A stretch of DNA of 64,000 nt from Osedax fenrisi (GCA_964019155.1 OZ025242.1:61134500-61198499), one strand, 5' to 3'; positions 27,924-40,732 are shown, numbered from the stretch's first letter. The notes: generated from the sequence alone by a model not told the origin. A program made the numbers and translations.

Positions 27924-28295
27924 CAATTGACTATGTTTAAATAAATTATAAATATTACTACAATGGCAATTAATCATATGCAAATTATGTTTGTAAATAT
28001 TTTAAATAATTATCTAAGTCTAGTTAATCTATATTAATAACAATCTCAAGTTATTGGTGGATGAACATTAAAATGTACAATAATCATGTTCAATTATATT
28101 TATGTTTATAATTATCATTGTATTCCGTATATAAAATATATATATATATATATATATATATAACTTACAAATTATATCTGAGAGTGTATTATATTAATCA
28201 CGCATGTATTTGTAGCTATCTATAACTAAACATACATAACCGATATATATATATGTATAAATATATATATATTTACTAATTATACTAATTAACAG
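27627..28295. other. LRR gene intron 1, distal part
   Basis: A+T-rich with short (AT)n tracts near 27830-27850, 27888-27915 and 28137-28162. It ends with a usable 3' splice site 'ctaattaacag' at 28295. Nothing else is seen. Confidence 0.5.
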
Positions 28296-28956
28296 GTTTA
28301 TATTACCGGAACCAGGATTATCAGAGTTCAAGCATTTGTTCTATTAAATATTACAATTATTGAATTAGAATTAAGTTGGAATGAAATTGAAACAATAAAT
28401 CCTAAAGCATTTTGGACAAATGAATTGAATAATAAAACAACACACACTATACTTAAATATTTAGATGTAGGTAATAATAACATTAAATACATTAAAAGTG
28501 GAACATTTGATCCATTAATCAATTTAACAGATCTTTATTTGTCTAGTAATAAGTTGAGTAATATAGATGATACATTTATTGTAAATCTTAATAAACTTGA
28601 ATATTTCTATATTGCACATAATAAATTAACACAATTACCAACAAAATGGTTACCCACTAATTTAAAAGAATTAAATATTATAGCTAATCCAATAGAAAAT
28701 GTATCTATTAATACATTCGAAGGAGCATTCCATTTAAGTGAAATAAGGTTATCACTGATTTATGTAAATATAGAATACGATACATTCAGTAATCTTACTA
28801 AACTATTAACTATTGAGGTAGATCGAGATAATTTAGAGATATGTAAATGTAAATATATATGGTATCTAAATACTAACATTAATAGTAATGTATGTGACAA
28901 TAGTAATACTAATTATTCAAGTATTAGAGAATATCTTAAAGAAGAATGTACACCAG
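28296..28956 (+). CDS. LRR gene exon 2: leucine-rich repeats and LRRCT
   Basis: The frame set by exon 1 continues here without a stop for 220 codons. Successive repeats include LELSWNEIETINPKAF, LDVGNNNIKYIKSGTF, LYLSSNKLSNIDDTF, FYIAHNKLTQLPTKW, LNIIANPIENVSINTF and IRLSLIYVNIEYDTF. These follow the LxxLxLxxNxIxxIxxxxF pattern of typical extracellular LRRs. The end, ICKCKYIWY...SNVCDNS...EECTP, has the C-x-C-W and later cysteines of an LRRCT cap. The donor CCAG/GTTATT at 28957 leaves phase 1 and matches exon 3. If it were not used, the frame would run on only to a stop at 29003. Several N-glycosylation sequons (such as NLT, NVS, NYS) fit a secreted protein. Confidence 0.78.
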
Positions 28957-29072
28957 GTTATTATTTTATAAGTATTAATCTTATGTTTATTAATGGACAT
29001 TAGATTCTATTAATTATTAATTATATGTATAATATATATATATATAATAATACCATTCCATACTATATAAAG

Positions 29073-29341
29073 TTTTTCTAGTAGTATATAGGGTGTCCGT
29101 ATTATAAGATGGGGTTTCCGTATACGTACCCATGTCCGAATATACTCGGACATGGGTACCGAATACGGACACCCCCGTTATCTATAGAATTAAAAGATTA
29201 AATACAATTTTAAAATCACAATAATGTCTATATGCCTAATCATAATATTAATATATTGTAATTTTTGAATAAAAATAATGTGTCATAAAATGTTAAGACC
29301 ATTTATTGTTAAAGTGTCCGTGTTAGGTTACTTTCTCCTAA
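29073..29341 (-). mobile_element. TA-MITE family A, half copy
   Basis: It contains the central hairpin region (two copies of CGGACATGGGTACCGAATACG-like sequence near 29100-29170) and the outer half to 'ggttactttctccta' at 29341. The opposite half is absent. It lies in LRR intron 2. Confidence 0.8.
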
Positions 29342-31408
29342 TTGATAAAAATACATTATAATATTATTTAATATATATAGACAGAAAAATTACATGATAT
29401 TGAAATAATACCTGATCTTTATTGTATATTGTACATGCACATGTTTGCATACAGAAGTGCGTTAAGATGTATACATGTTAATAACTATAGTGAAGTACAT
29501 TGTGTATTAACAAATTATTGATTTAGATAAAATCATAAACTTAAACACACCCTAATTGTAACATTTAATTGTTGGTACTTCCACTTTTATTTTAGAAGGC
29601 AGAGTTTTCCTCGGCCACCAGTTTGAAAAATTATCATTTATTTCCATATTTTATTGAATAATTTATTATTATTAATACTTAAGTTAGATATCATGTTTTC
29701 AATATATGTTGGTAGGCCTACTATACTTTAAATAATAGATTTTAAATACATAGATATTTTAATAATATAAAAAATCGTAATATAATAATTATTAAAAAAT
29801 AAGAAAATTCTAGTATATTAAGATAATGAAGATTAATTTATGTTATTTATCAAAATCCAAGAAATTTTAAAAATATAAATGTTAATGATGAAATATTGAA
29901 ATACAATTTTAATATAATAATAATTCTGATTATTTTGTTAGTGTAAAATATATTAGTATACAAAATCATGAGTTATATTTACTGTATATGTACTCCATTA
30001 TAGAATTTATATCTCCAACATGTTACATTTTAGGGGCTGGCGGAAGACCCCTTGTAAACCAATTTTTTGTCATTTTTGAATTATAAAATAATTATATAGG
30101 ATATAATTAAGATTATAAATAAATATGATAACAATTTGTATCTTTAAACTCCTTCTTAGTGTGCGTCGTACATACATTATATAGTGCACGTAATTAAGAG
30201 TTAATTAATACTAACATTTAGTATGTATTATTGAATAAAATTAATACATATAGTATAATAATAAATATAGGCCTACCAATAACATATTAAACGAATTAAA
30301 GTATAATATTAAATAAGTAATAAATAAATTATTAATTAGTTATAAATATATTATAATTAATAATTATTAAGGATCAACAGATTAATTATTTATTAAAAGG
30401 TAATCATTTTCAAAAATTATTCAAATTTTAATTATAGGAATTATACAGAAATTATTATAATATATATATATACCTACTACTATTTTAAAAAGTTATGTTT
30501 TACCTATAAATATTATTAATATTTTATATATTTTCTACATATTCTGGCTTCCTAAGAAAAGTGCATTATTTCAATTCTAATCATTTTCATTTAAATGGAA
30601 AAATAATTCATGAATTCGTTAAAATTATAACATCTATGAATAGGTATAATTCTTCAAATTGTACAATTTTTATAAATTGCATATTTTTAAATATTAAAAC
30701 CTGCTAATTAATAGATATTACTTTATAATTATGGGCGAAATTACAAAACAGCTCGTTTACTTGTTTAATTTTATATATGATTATTTGAAAATATTAGTTT
30801 TATAAATTTATAAAATATTATAGTTTCCCTATAATTGTTTACATTTTGTTATAACATTTTAATCACATATAGGTAATCACCTATGTAAAATAGAATTATC
30901 AGTTATGTATTACAAATAAATATTGATAGGTAATATATGATATAAAATATATCATTTATTTATAACATTTTTAGAAATATACACAAATACTATTGAATTA
31001 ATATTGGAGAATATTAAAATATAACTTCACATTTTTGGTTCGGGGGACATCGAACTAAATTTGGAATTTTAATTATATATTAACATTCAATATTAAAAAC
31101 TAAATAAATTGAACCTTGATGGGTTTTGTTAATTTTAAAAATATGATAAATTAAAGTGTTCCCTATATATGTAACAGAGTGTCCGACTTATACGTCACAT
31201 ACATATATAGTAGGACGCGGATTCAAGTATAACTATAGTTATATATAGTTATATAATATATATATACTTATACTGTATATACATGTATACGTGCTAAATT
31301 ATAGCCATACGGTTATAATTTAAATACTTAAAAACTTCATCTAAATTACTTAATGCGATGAAATAAATACATAAATAATAAATAGATATTATAATCAGAT
31401 ACATACAG
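29342..31408. other. LRR gene intron 2, remainder
   Basis: A+T-rich, without an ORF of note. Two short G+C-richer patches (near 29600 and 30034, 'ggggctggcggaagacccc') are unexplained. It ends with the acceptor 'gatacatacag' at 31408. Confidence 0.45.
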
Positions 31409-31507
31409 TTGTAGGACAATGCTGTACTAAAATGAAGAACAAAGTAAACCAATTAGAAGAACAAGTAAATAAGATGAAAATTAAGCTAGATACATGTCAT
31501 AATATAG
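31409..31507 (+). CDS. LRR gene exon 3: short coiled coil
   Basis: 99 nt, symmetrical phase 1-1. It encodes VVGQCCTKMKNKVNQL then EEQVNKMKIKLDTCHNI. Heptad-spaced hydrophobics (V, L, V, M, L) with Lys/Glu between suggest a coiled coil flanked by cysteines that could form inter-chain disulfides. The acceptor is ACATACAG and the donor ATAG/GTTTAT. Assignment to the LRR gene rests on strand, phase match and position. Confidence 0.6.
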
Positions 31508-31688
31508 GTTTATCTAATTATTATTTTGGTAACTGGTTAAACCGGTATACAGTTAATTAATTAATAATTATTAATTTCAGTTAATATAATAGGTCTGTAA
31601 TTAAAATAATAAAAATATTGATAATATTATTAATAATAATAATAACACTACTACTACTACTACTAATAATAATAATATATATGTGTAG

Positions 31689-31819
31689 TAAATAAAGGAG
31701 GACATGGATTGAATGATTCCGATAGTTTTACTGGAACTACCGGGGAACAAAGTGATCAAGAAACAACTGCTATAAAAGGAGAGGCTGGTACAGCTGGTAA
31801 AGATGAAACTGATGATTGA
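31689..31819 (+). CDS. LRR gene exon 4: acidic C-terminal tail
   Basis: The acceptor 'tatatgtgtag' is followed in phase by VNKGGHGLNDSDSFTGTTGE and then a Gln/Glu/Thr/Gly-rich sequence ending KDETDD and a TGA stop. The tail is rich in Asp, Ser, Thr and Gly and looks disordered. Composition is distinctly less A+T-rich than the flanks. The AATAAA at 31987 is a plausible poly(A) signal. Confidence 0.6.
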
Positions 31820-32779
31820 GATAGTCATATATAATTCTCAAAATGATGTATTATATATGTATATGTTCTATATTGAAATACAAATAATATTTGGAACTAA
31901 AGTGTTACCTTGCATAAAAATATATATATATATATTAAAAAAAATAAAAAATAAAAAATTTATATATTTTATGGATATACAGTTTTAATAAAATAATAAT
32001 AATTCCAATATTATATAAATTAACCTACGTTATATGTATTACATACTAAGGCACGGTATAACCTATAGGTTATCTATAGGTTATCTATAGATTATGTATA
32101 CCCATGTTGTTCTATCGCAGCATGTAATACATAATGAAGGAGAGCTTATATAAATAATACAACTAATGTTAAAGTAAAGTAATGTAAAACGGAAATAATA
32201 TTCATTAGATTCCGACTTCATTGAATATAGAACATATTGGACATAATATAATTATAAATCATAATAACTAACGGGTTATAGACTGAACTATAGTCATGCA
32301 TTTACAAAATAGTTAGGTTATATTCAAATACAATTATATTTATAATTACGTTTAATGTATGTCCTATGTTCTGTATAACGTCCTATGTAATTAATAAATT
32401 AATAATGTATGTATTGTATATTTGTGGTTCAAAGGGTTCACAGATTTAATATATAATTAAATGCATATGAATGGTAATATTTGTATAATATATTATATAA
32501 ATTTAATTATATATACAAATATATTACTATCTGAAAATTATTCTGAATATATATATATATTTAATTAAAATATATAAGAAATATATTAGTATATATGTAC
32601 ATCCCATGCCTATAGGAAAATACAAATCTATGGGATATATATATCCCATAGATTTTTATTTTTGTTAACCTATTAGACCTATCATTTTCTTAACTATATT
32701 GTAATCCACTTTATTATAAATATAATTGTATTATAAACGTCTTCACTTATTCATAGAACTTATACATAGGACAGCAGTA
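31820..32779. other. Downstream of LRR gene, unannotated
   Basis: 3' UTR and intergenic sequence. It contains a repeated 'ctataggttat' motif at 32062-32095 and a 32-bp palindrome listed separately. No genes are seen. Confidence 0.45.
32624..32655. repeat. 32-bp perfect palindrome
   Basis: Arms AAATCTATGGGATATA and its exact complement with no spacer. It could be a small MITE remnant or a hairpin; function is unknown. Confidence 0.9.
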
Positions 32780-33841
32780 TGGGCGCCGGAATGTGGGAGG
32801 GTTTGGGGTTTGGGGTTTACAACCCCCCTGGAAAAATAATTAAGGGGTTTTGATATATGAAACCCCTCCTTGTAATTTAGGTAAAACGAAGGATTTTTTC
32901 TGTATATTATTATCATCTCTGTAATGATATTATGTTAGCAGAAATAAATATTTTTATCACAGACATTAGAGTGAAGAATTGGAGATCAAATAATAATAAT
33001 AATATATAGTTTATTCGGTAAACAAAATAATATATTTTATTAAATAAATGTTTTTAATTCACATAAGAGTAGATTTACGCCAAGAAGATCTCAAGATAAA
33101 TTTATCTGTTAACTGGTTTATTATTTCATCATCATATATCTTTTCTATTTATTACCATTATTTATTTGTATACAATGCATATAATGATACTATTTAACGT
33201 TCATTCATCATATAATTTCTCAGCCACGTCTTTAACCTTCTCATACAGCTAAACAACCTTTCACAGGTAGCCTAACCGAACTTATTGGCTTGAATATAAT
33301 TATTCGTAGATGCTTTATTATATTAGGAAATAAAATCTTCACATTTTCATTTTCTTTATATATCCTATATAATGTAATCATATATATTCTTTAAATTATT
33401 TCATTTAATTATCATCTTCTCTCAATTCGCTACTATCAAGTTATGGATATTTTTTAATCTGAAATACAAAATCCTATACATTTTAATTTCTGTTCAGAAT
33501 TTCCAGTTTCACCTAACTCATCCAAATAAGTTATTATTTGATTATAATTATTTAAAATTGTCTTAATCGACTCCTTTCTTGCAGTTCATCTAGTAGGGCA
33601 AATTGGTCTTCATTTCCCTATTTTTTTAAGCCATAGATATTTCTAAATTGTATTGTATTTGCAAAAATGAATACAATTTCATTAATTAAGTCAATATCAT
33701 ATTTTATTTTCTGTATATGAGCCTACTGCTTGGGCAAAAATATTTCCTCGATGGAATCCACATTAGTATGATGAGCTAATGCATTAGCTTAAAATGCATG
33801 CCTGAGCCTACAACCATACCTTTTGTATCAACGTTTTTACT

Positions 33842-33886
33842 CGCTTAAATTTTCCTTCCATATTAATATGGAGGGAAATTTAAGCG
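33842..33886. repeat. 45-bp near-palindrome inside hAT-2
   Basis: CGCTTAAATTT...CCATATT mirrors AATATGG...AAATTTAAGCG with one indel. It is a local inverted duplication in the decayed transposase region. Confidence 0.85.
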
Positions 33887-35019
33887 ACTTCTAATTCAAA
33901 GCTCTGTCATAGGATTGTCACGTAGAGTTTCTATTGGTAGATTATTCTCTTGTAAACGTTCCAATAGCAATGAAGACATTTCTTCCGCGGTTGTTGCCGC
34001 AACATCAAAAATACGTGATTAAAAGAAGAAAAAACAAAATTATAATATCATAATAGGAAGCAAAAAAAAGTATTCATATAAAATATATCACCTCAATTAA
34101 ATCAATATTATGTTTTCATAATTAATGAGTATTATACTAATAGTATACTATAGTATATTTCTATAATATATTAAATATATTAAATTAAAAAATTAAGTAC
34201 TTACTTATTAAAACGTCATTGGGTTAAAAATGCTCATACACATACCTAATGAATATAACCTCCTGTTATTTTGCTGAAATGTCTCGTGTGACATATGTGA
34301 TGGCCCTTAACACATGACACTAAATGGTCAGTAATATTTTGTAATAGATTTTTTAATTTGATGTGAATATAAATTAATTCTTTTATTTTGTATCGATGGA
34401 GAAAGTAAAGAGCGTATGTTTTCTTTAACGAACCCCTCTTTTAGTAATGGAATGTCTTTAAAGTTTAATTTTATTAATGCATTAAATTGCCGTTGCTATT
34501 TTCTTTACCCCTAATCGATATATTTTGAGAGGCCGGATATTATATTGAGGTAAATATATGATGTAAATCTATTTTGTTTATATTTAATTGATCTTCTGTT
34601 TTATTATTTTTATTATTATTATCAGATTTAGGTTTGCACCAGGGTTTTTGTAGAAGCTAAAGCTTATCGAGACAATTACCCTTAATTTTAAAGCAAGTTC
34701 AAAAAAAAAAAACTAAATAAATAAAATATTATAAAATATTAGATGACTTCCTGTTTACATAGATACAATACAATGAATAAAATAGAAAAATAATATAAAT
34801 TGTTTGAACTTGCCATAAAATTATGTAATCATCATTTAATTATTTATAAATAAATAACTAAAATAAATAATAAGTACTATAAAATAATACACTAAACAAA
34901 AATATAGATGTATTAGTATAAAAGAAGAAAAAAATGAAGTAAAATGAAGTAAAACTGAATAAAACTGAATAAAACATAACAAAAAGAATATCTAGAAAGA
35001 TGGTAAGAACTGTATGTAA

Positions 35020-35020
<1 letters not shown>

Positions 35021-35052
<32 letters not shown>
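35021..35052. repeat. Poly(T) tract, 32 bp
   Basis: An uninterrupted T run lies at the downstream (3') side of the minus-strand LINE family B copy. It is consistent with a retained poly(A) tail in LINE orientation. Confidence 0.8.
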
Positions 35053-36870
35053 CAGTAAATAAGTTTTAGGAATTTTTTTGTAATACTTTATAATAATGTA
35101 AAGAATGTAAAATATTTGTTCAAACTGAAATGTTAGTTTAATTACTAATTTTTATATAAGTGTCAATAAAGAGAAATAAAACAAAGAAGTATAATCAAGT
35201 ATATACAAGAAAAAAGATTCAATACAAAATGTTTATGTAATTAAAAATAAAGTCAAATAATATTATTAGTCAGAGGGAAATAAAAAAATACTAAAGAAAA
35301 TACTAAAGAAAAAAGAAATACCTAACAGTTTTTTTTAATTTTATTATTTTTATATAAACGTCAATTAAAAAGAAAGAAAACATGAAAGTAAATTCAAATA
35401 TAAAATGCAAAAATTCAGTAAAATAATATTATTAATGTCGGGGAAATAAAATATTGTAAAGTAAAACACTCAAAAGTATTAATTTTTTTTTAATTTTTAC
35501 ATAAACGTCAATAAATTAAAATAAGAATAAAATGTGGATCTTAGTATATAATACAATATTAGATAAAAGACATGATAAAAGATATAAAATTAGAAAAATG
35601 AGATTTAGATTATAAGTATACTGAGTAAGAAGATAACAAATGTGTATACATACGTTTCCTGAATAATTTATAATTTGAAATATTTTTTAAAATATTATCA
35701 AGCTTATTCCAGGTAATTGGTCCAATGTATATTAATGTTCTTCTGCATAGTTCTTTTTTGAAATTAATAATTGAGAAATTATTTATGCTCCTAGTGTTGT
35801 GAGATGATGAAGTTACAGAAAAAAATGCATTTGTTATAACAGGATGAAGATCATTGAAAATTTTAAACATAAATTCACATGTACTTATATATGTAATTTC
35901 ATTTATTTTTAATAAAGAATTATCAATAAATAGTCCATTAGTATGATGTAAAAAATGTTTTTTACATATAATTCTTATCATTCGCTTTTGAAGAATATAT
36001 ATGCATGATACATTAGATTTATATGTATTTCCCCAAAATATGTTACAATACTTTATATGAGGCAAGAATATGGAATTATATATATGAAGTAATGCTTTTT
36101 TATTTATAAATTTGGAAATAATGTTGGTAATCCATATGATTTTTTTTAGTTTTGATTTTAAAAACAAGATATGTTGTTTCCAGTTAAATATATCGTCTAT
36201 AATTACGCCTAAAAATTTATAAAATGTAACTCTTTCAATATTTCTGTTATTTAAATTTATATTTATAATAGTTCTTGAATTAATAGACATAAAGCAAGTT
36301 TTATTTAAATTTAATGATAACCTATTATATATTAACCATTTATTAATATTTTTTAATTCAGTTTGACAAATATAATTAAGTAATTCGGCTGATGTATTTT
36401 CAAAATATAAAGTAGTATCATCTGCGAACATGGTAAACTTACATAAAGAAGATGATTTTGTAATATCATTAATATAAATTAAAAATAAAATGGGTCCTAG
36501 GATGGTGCCTTGGGGTACACCCGTTATGACTTTTAGTTTATCTGAAATTACATCATTATATATACACTGTTGATATATATTTGTTAAATAGCTCATTATC
36601 CAGTTAAGTGCAATGCCTCGTACTCCAATATTTTTTAATTTAAAAAGTAATATTCTGTGATTAACTGTGTCAAATGCTTTTTTTAAATCAATAAAGATTA
36701 TAGCGCCAACATTGTTATTATTAAAACAGGTACTGATCTGTGACTGGAGGTTAAATATTGCATGTGATGTACTGTATCCTTTCCTAAAACCAAATTGAGA
36801 AGGAGATAATATATTAAAAGATGATAAAAAACTATAAAAGCGAGAATAAAATATTTTTTCTAAAATATTT
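35053..36870 (-). pseudogene. LINE family B, 5'-truncated, minus strand, long open RT frame
   Basis: From 36596 a 328-codon open frame reads MSYLTNIYQQCIYNDVIS, GVPQGTILGPILFLIYIND, FTMFADDTTLYFEN (catalytic FADD intact) and LPHIKYCNIFWGNTY, to a stop at 35610. The frame is open further upstream through FGFRKGYSTSHAIFN and IIFIDLKKAFDTVNH, to the truncation near 36870 where hAT-2 sequence resumes. This is the youngest-looking RT in the window, lacking only the endonuclease and N-terminal region. The 3' UTR (35053-35600) has three diverged repeats, each containing 'ataaacgtcaat' or a close variant. It belongs to the Jockey/CR1-like group. Confidence 0.88.
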
Positions 36871-37170
36871 TAGTTTGATTAATTAACAAGGAAGCAATAG
36901 CTTTTGTTTGACAAATACTAATACAATGACAATGTAAAACCCACATAGAATGATCTAAAAATCTACCAAGATCTTTTTTTCCAATTCAGAAATCCTGTAC
37001 TAACAAAGGCCAAATCAGAACATTTAAATTGCAAACGTTGTTGTTTATTTAAATTTGAACAAATATATGTGTTTTTCATAATAGAAGTATCCCAATTGAG
37101 ACACGGATAAGTGTCGAACCATTTATTTTGACAATTTAAATTTCTACTACCATGAGTTGTATATATTAGA

Positions 37171-37982
37171 ATTTAAATAGGTACAATATTTGTATTAAGT
37201 ATACACTGTAGGTGTATTAAGTATACACCTATAGGTATACACCTACTACATAATAGTTATTTTACTTGTTATTATATACATGTTTTTATAATAAATGTTA
37301 ATAATAAATATTTATAATTATAATTATGTATAGCAATGCTATAGTATTACAACCTATAGGTTTATTGTAAACTATAGTTATAATGTATATTATAGTTAAA
37401 TTAATATAATGTAAGTAGAAATAGTAAGTGAGAATAGAGGCCATATTAAGCCCTCTAGGTTCTATGTATTCTTCTAGGTATTCTATTGTATTCTATATTT
37501 ACTTGTATTGGGTTACACAATACAAATCAATCTGGGATATCTAGATCTTAAAAGTGGGGGGAAATTTCCCTCCATCTCCACCTTTTATGATGCCCAATTC
37601 TGTATAATAAGGAACACAATCTCTGATACAAAAAGAACAACGTTTGGCATATTACACACATTGTTGTTCTCATCGCCTAAATCAATAAAAATAATAAATA
37701 ATTAGGACAATTATTAGTAGGTACTACCTACTAATAAATTATAAATAAATTAGTAATTAAAAAAAAAAATGATAGGCCTATATCCTTAATAGCCTACACA
37801 TTTCTTTATCAAATTATTTAATTTCAATTATATACATATATTAGAGTATACAATGTATATATCATGTATACTATATATGATACAATATAGATAGTAATAT
37901 ATTTTTAACTGACTAGGTTATTAATGCAAAATATCATTGTTTATGATTCCATATAATATTTAGCTAAAAATTCAAATGAATT

Positions 37983-38022
<40 letters not shown>

Positions 38023-38239
38023 GAATAAATAATTGATTTACTAATAATAATTCTATCTTTAATAGATAGATAGACATATAATAGTTTATTGAATAGATTC
38101 AAAACGATGGGTAACAATAAATAATATGACAGAAATATAAGTATATATAGTAAGCAAATATAAATAAGTTGTGATTTACACACACCGAAAGTAAATAACA
38201 TAATAATAAAGGTAATATTTGGGATGTTGATCAAACGAG
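37171..38239. other. Unannotated A+T-rich stretch
   Basis: Contains 'gtgtattaagtatacacct' style inverted motifs near 37200-37250, a G-run near 37555 and an (AT)n tract at about 37987-38017. No gene is recognised. Confidence 0.45.
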
Positions 38240-39644
38240 CTGAATACATCATAAACTAACTAGGGAAGAGGTATCGTGTTGGTCAGGCCCATATAGGATT
38301 ATATGCCCATAAATCCTGAGGGATGGATACTGTCCATTGGAAAGTCCCTGGATATTGGTTGTTTGACATCTCTCCACACCTAGAATACTAAATGATTGTA
38401 CAGTCTGTAAGATTAAATATCCAAATAAAGTACAAACGAAAACGAAAACTAGAAAAACAATAACATTACATTTATTAAATGTTGTGAATAAAAGTTGCCA
38501 TTCATATTAAGAGTATCTATATTTGTAATAAATAAAGCTTATAATATAAAAGCTTATAGATCTAGCCGAAGCCACAGATCGGGGAAATGAATTCCAAGCC
38601 GGATTCAATATGTTGCTGAATGAATTGATTGTTGCTTTATTAATTATGCATTTGTATTGATTAGAGGTCCACGATTACTTGTAGAATAAGTTGTGAATAC
38701 CGATGATTTATCAATATCCACGAGATTGTTTAGTATCTTAAAAGCTAGAATCAGGTCAGCTCTTAATCTGCGATGGGATAAATTCATTAAATTGAGAAAA
38801 CACAATCTATAGATACTATAGATTACTTTAGTATCATAAGTTGATTTAATAAAGTTACATCTGAAGTAAATTCGCTTAGTAAATTTATATTGAATTTTTT
38901 CAATAAGTTTGTTTAGGCTAATAAACAATTTGCTTGGATTCCAATTAGATAAACCATATTCAAGTAATGGACGTTAATAGGTGGTATAAGCTTTGACTAG
39001 ATAATACGAATTATTTGTAATTAAACATCTAACAATTATATTCGAAATCACATAAGCTTTGCAACGTATGTTATTAATATTAATATTGAATTTAATATTA
39101 TCATCAAAAACAATACCAAGGTTTCGAAAATTAGAGTATTTTGGAATCAGGGTATTATTTAGCCAATACAAAGATATATCTGATTTTCCGATTGATATAA
39201 AGGCACATTTTTTAAATGCTATTTGTAGATTCCATTTTAGGATCCATTTTCCTACTGTACAATCATAGAGATTAGATAGTCCTGAATAAGGACTCCTGAT
39301 TGAAGAATATTTCTTTCAGTAGTATTCCTATATGATAACTAAATGTTAGCATCATCGGCAAAAAGAGAGCATGTTAGCTATGATAAAAATATCGAAGGGA
39401 GGTCATTGATATATATTAAAAATGGAAGAGGTTCAATAATGGAACCTTGATGAACACCTGAACTTGCATGAATATAACCAGAAAATGCATCATTTACCTT
39501 ACTTCTTTGAAATAGATTGGTAAGGTATAAGCTAAACAACTTAAGTACATTACCACTAATCTCTAATTTAGACATCTTCAATAGAAGTAGTGAATGACAT
39601 ACTTTATCAAACGTTTAGCCATATAGGGCCTAGATATATCATAT

Positions 39645-39679
<35 letters not shown>

Positions 39680-40490
39680 CAGTATTAAAGAATGGTTAAT
39701 GGCTCTACTTATATTTCTATATAATTCTATAAGTTGTAGTTCATTGGATCTACCGGCTAAAAATCCATATTGTTCAGTACATAATAGTTTATTAGATCTT
39801 AAATAATATAATAGATAGTAAGATAATATTTTTTCAAAAATAATGAGATTGGATGGCAATAAACTGATTGGACGATTATTTGCTGGTAATGAATTATCAA
39901 CTTTTTTAAATATTGGAATAATATTAGCTAACTTCCATATAGTAGGGCATTGACCTTCATCTAGAATACGTTGAAAAACAATAGATAATGGATAAGAAAT
40001 GTCATAAGATAATATCTTAAGCATACATTTGTGTAGACCATCAGGTTTTGAATTAAATTTAGTTCGTAATTTACTAAGAAATATCATTTCTATTTCCTGA
40101 GATATAGGAAAATCGTTAAACCTAGAATATTTCATTATTAAGGGATCATAAGAAATATGTGACTTGAGAAAAAATATGAAAATTGCTCAAAAAGACAATC
40201 TGATTTATCAAAGTCATTGGTATAAATGATATTACGATCGACTCGATTTCTAAGTGGAGGTATGAGATTTTTGTTATTTAATTTGGTGTTTATATAATTA
40301 TAAAATGAAGATTTTTTATTTGATGAGAGCATTTTGTGTTCAACATCAATATTATATTTCTTTATTTTATCTGATAGTAAATATTGGTTATACCTCCAAA
40401 CATTATGAGTATCTGTATCAAATATGTTTCTATGTAAGACTCTGCACTTATAATAGTACTAATTCTAATCCTTCATAATGTTGATGAAAA
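38240..40490 (-). pseudogene. LINE family D, minus strand, frame-broken
   Basis: Reverse-strand pieces in order: RT N-terminal region 40332-40138 and 40135-39578 (KPDGLHKCMLKIL, PTIWKLANIIPIFKK, NNRPISLLPSN, TEQYGFLAGRSNELQLIEL). Then an (AT)n expansion sits exactly where the first catalytic motif begins (39645-39676), followed by TFDKVCHSLL in another frame. 39581-39378 has SGVHQGSIIEPLPFLIYINDLP. A catalytic FADDANI lies near 39350, and C-terminal pieces at 39171-38974 and 38928-38644 (RRLRADLILAFKILNN). It is Jockey/CR1/L2-like. Replacement of the metal-binding Asp region by a microsatellite is notable. Limits are approximate. Confidence 0.82.
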
Positions 40491-40732
40491 TTAAATTCAA
40501 TGTATTAATTCAATAAATATCTAATATTAGATCGGTTAACCGATTATAACTTATATCGAGGTAGGTAAATAATAAGGTATGGTATAATTTATATCGAACA
40601 TGTATTTAATACTATATGATTATACTATACCCCAGGAAACCAAAGTAGGTGTATTAGGTTGCGATTGGTTGTATTTGGTTGTAATTGGTTGTAAAAATAG
40701 GTGTAACATAGTGTAAATACACCATTTATATT

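Larger units (their letters stand above)
18907..31819 (+). other. Four-exon secreted leucine-rich-repeat gene (gene-level entry)
   Basis: Exons 18907-19158, 28296-28956, 31409-31507 and 31689-31819 join in frame through GT-AG introns of phase 0, 1 and 1. They predict about 380 residues. Order: signal peptide, cysteine-rich LRRNT, six to seven LRRs, LRRCT-like cysteines, a roughly 30-residue Lys/Glu-rich coiled coil, and an acidic Ser/Thr/Gly tail. No transmembrane segment is visible after the signal peptide, so a secreted extracellular binding protein is inferred. Intron 1 is 9137 bp and holds at least five transposable elements. Introns 2 and 3 are 2452 and 181 bp. A poly(A) signal AATAAA occurs at 31987-31992. 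Exon boundaries are predictions; frame agreement across all three junctions is the main support. Confidence 0.72.
32780..37170 (-). mobile_element. hAT DNA transposon (hAT-2), decayed and split by a LINE
   Basis: On the minus strand the N-terminal end (about 37150-36890) has a TTF-type zinc-finger region: DTYPCLNWDTS, then SDLAFVSTGFLNWKKRS, as in hAT/ZMYM-like transposases. After an inserted LINE (about 35053-36870) the text resumes with LSPSIQNKRINL (near 34400) and AEEMSSLLLERLQENNLP (near 33970). It then shows YLDELGETGNSEQKLKC (near 33500) and the C-terminal dimerisation motif CERLFSCMRRLKTWLRNYM (near 33270-33214). Stops are numerous. The left end at 32788 reads GGGCGCCGGAATG, hAT-like, but I found no matching right terminus or target duplication. 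The outer limits are therefore approximate. Confidence 0.75.
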
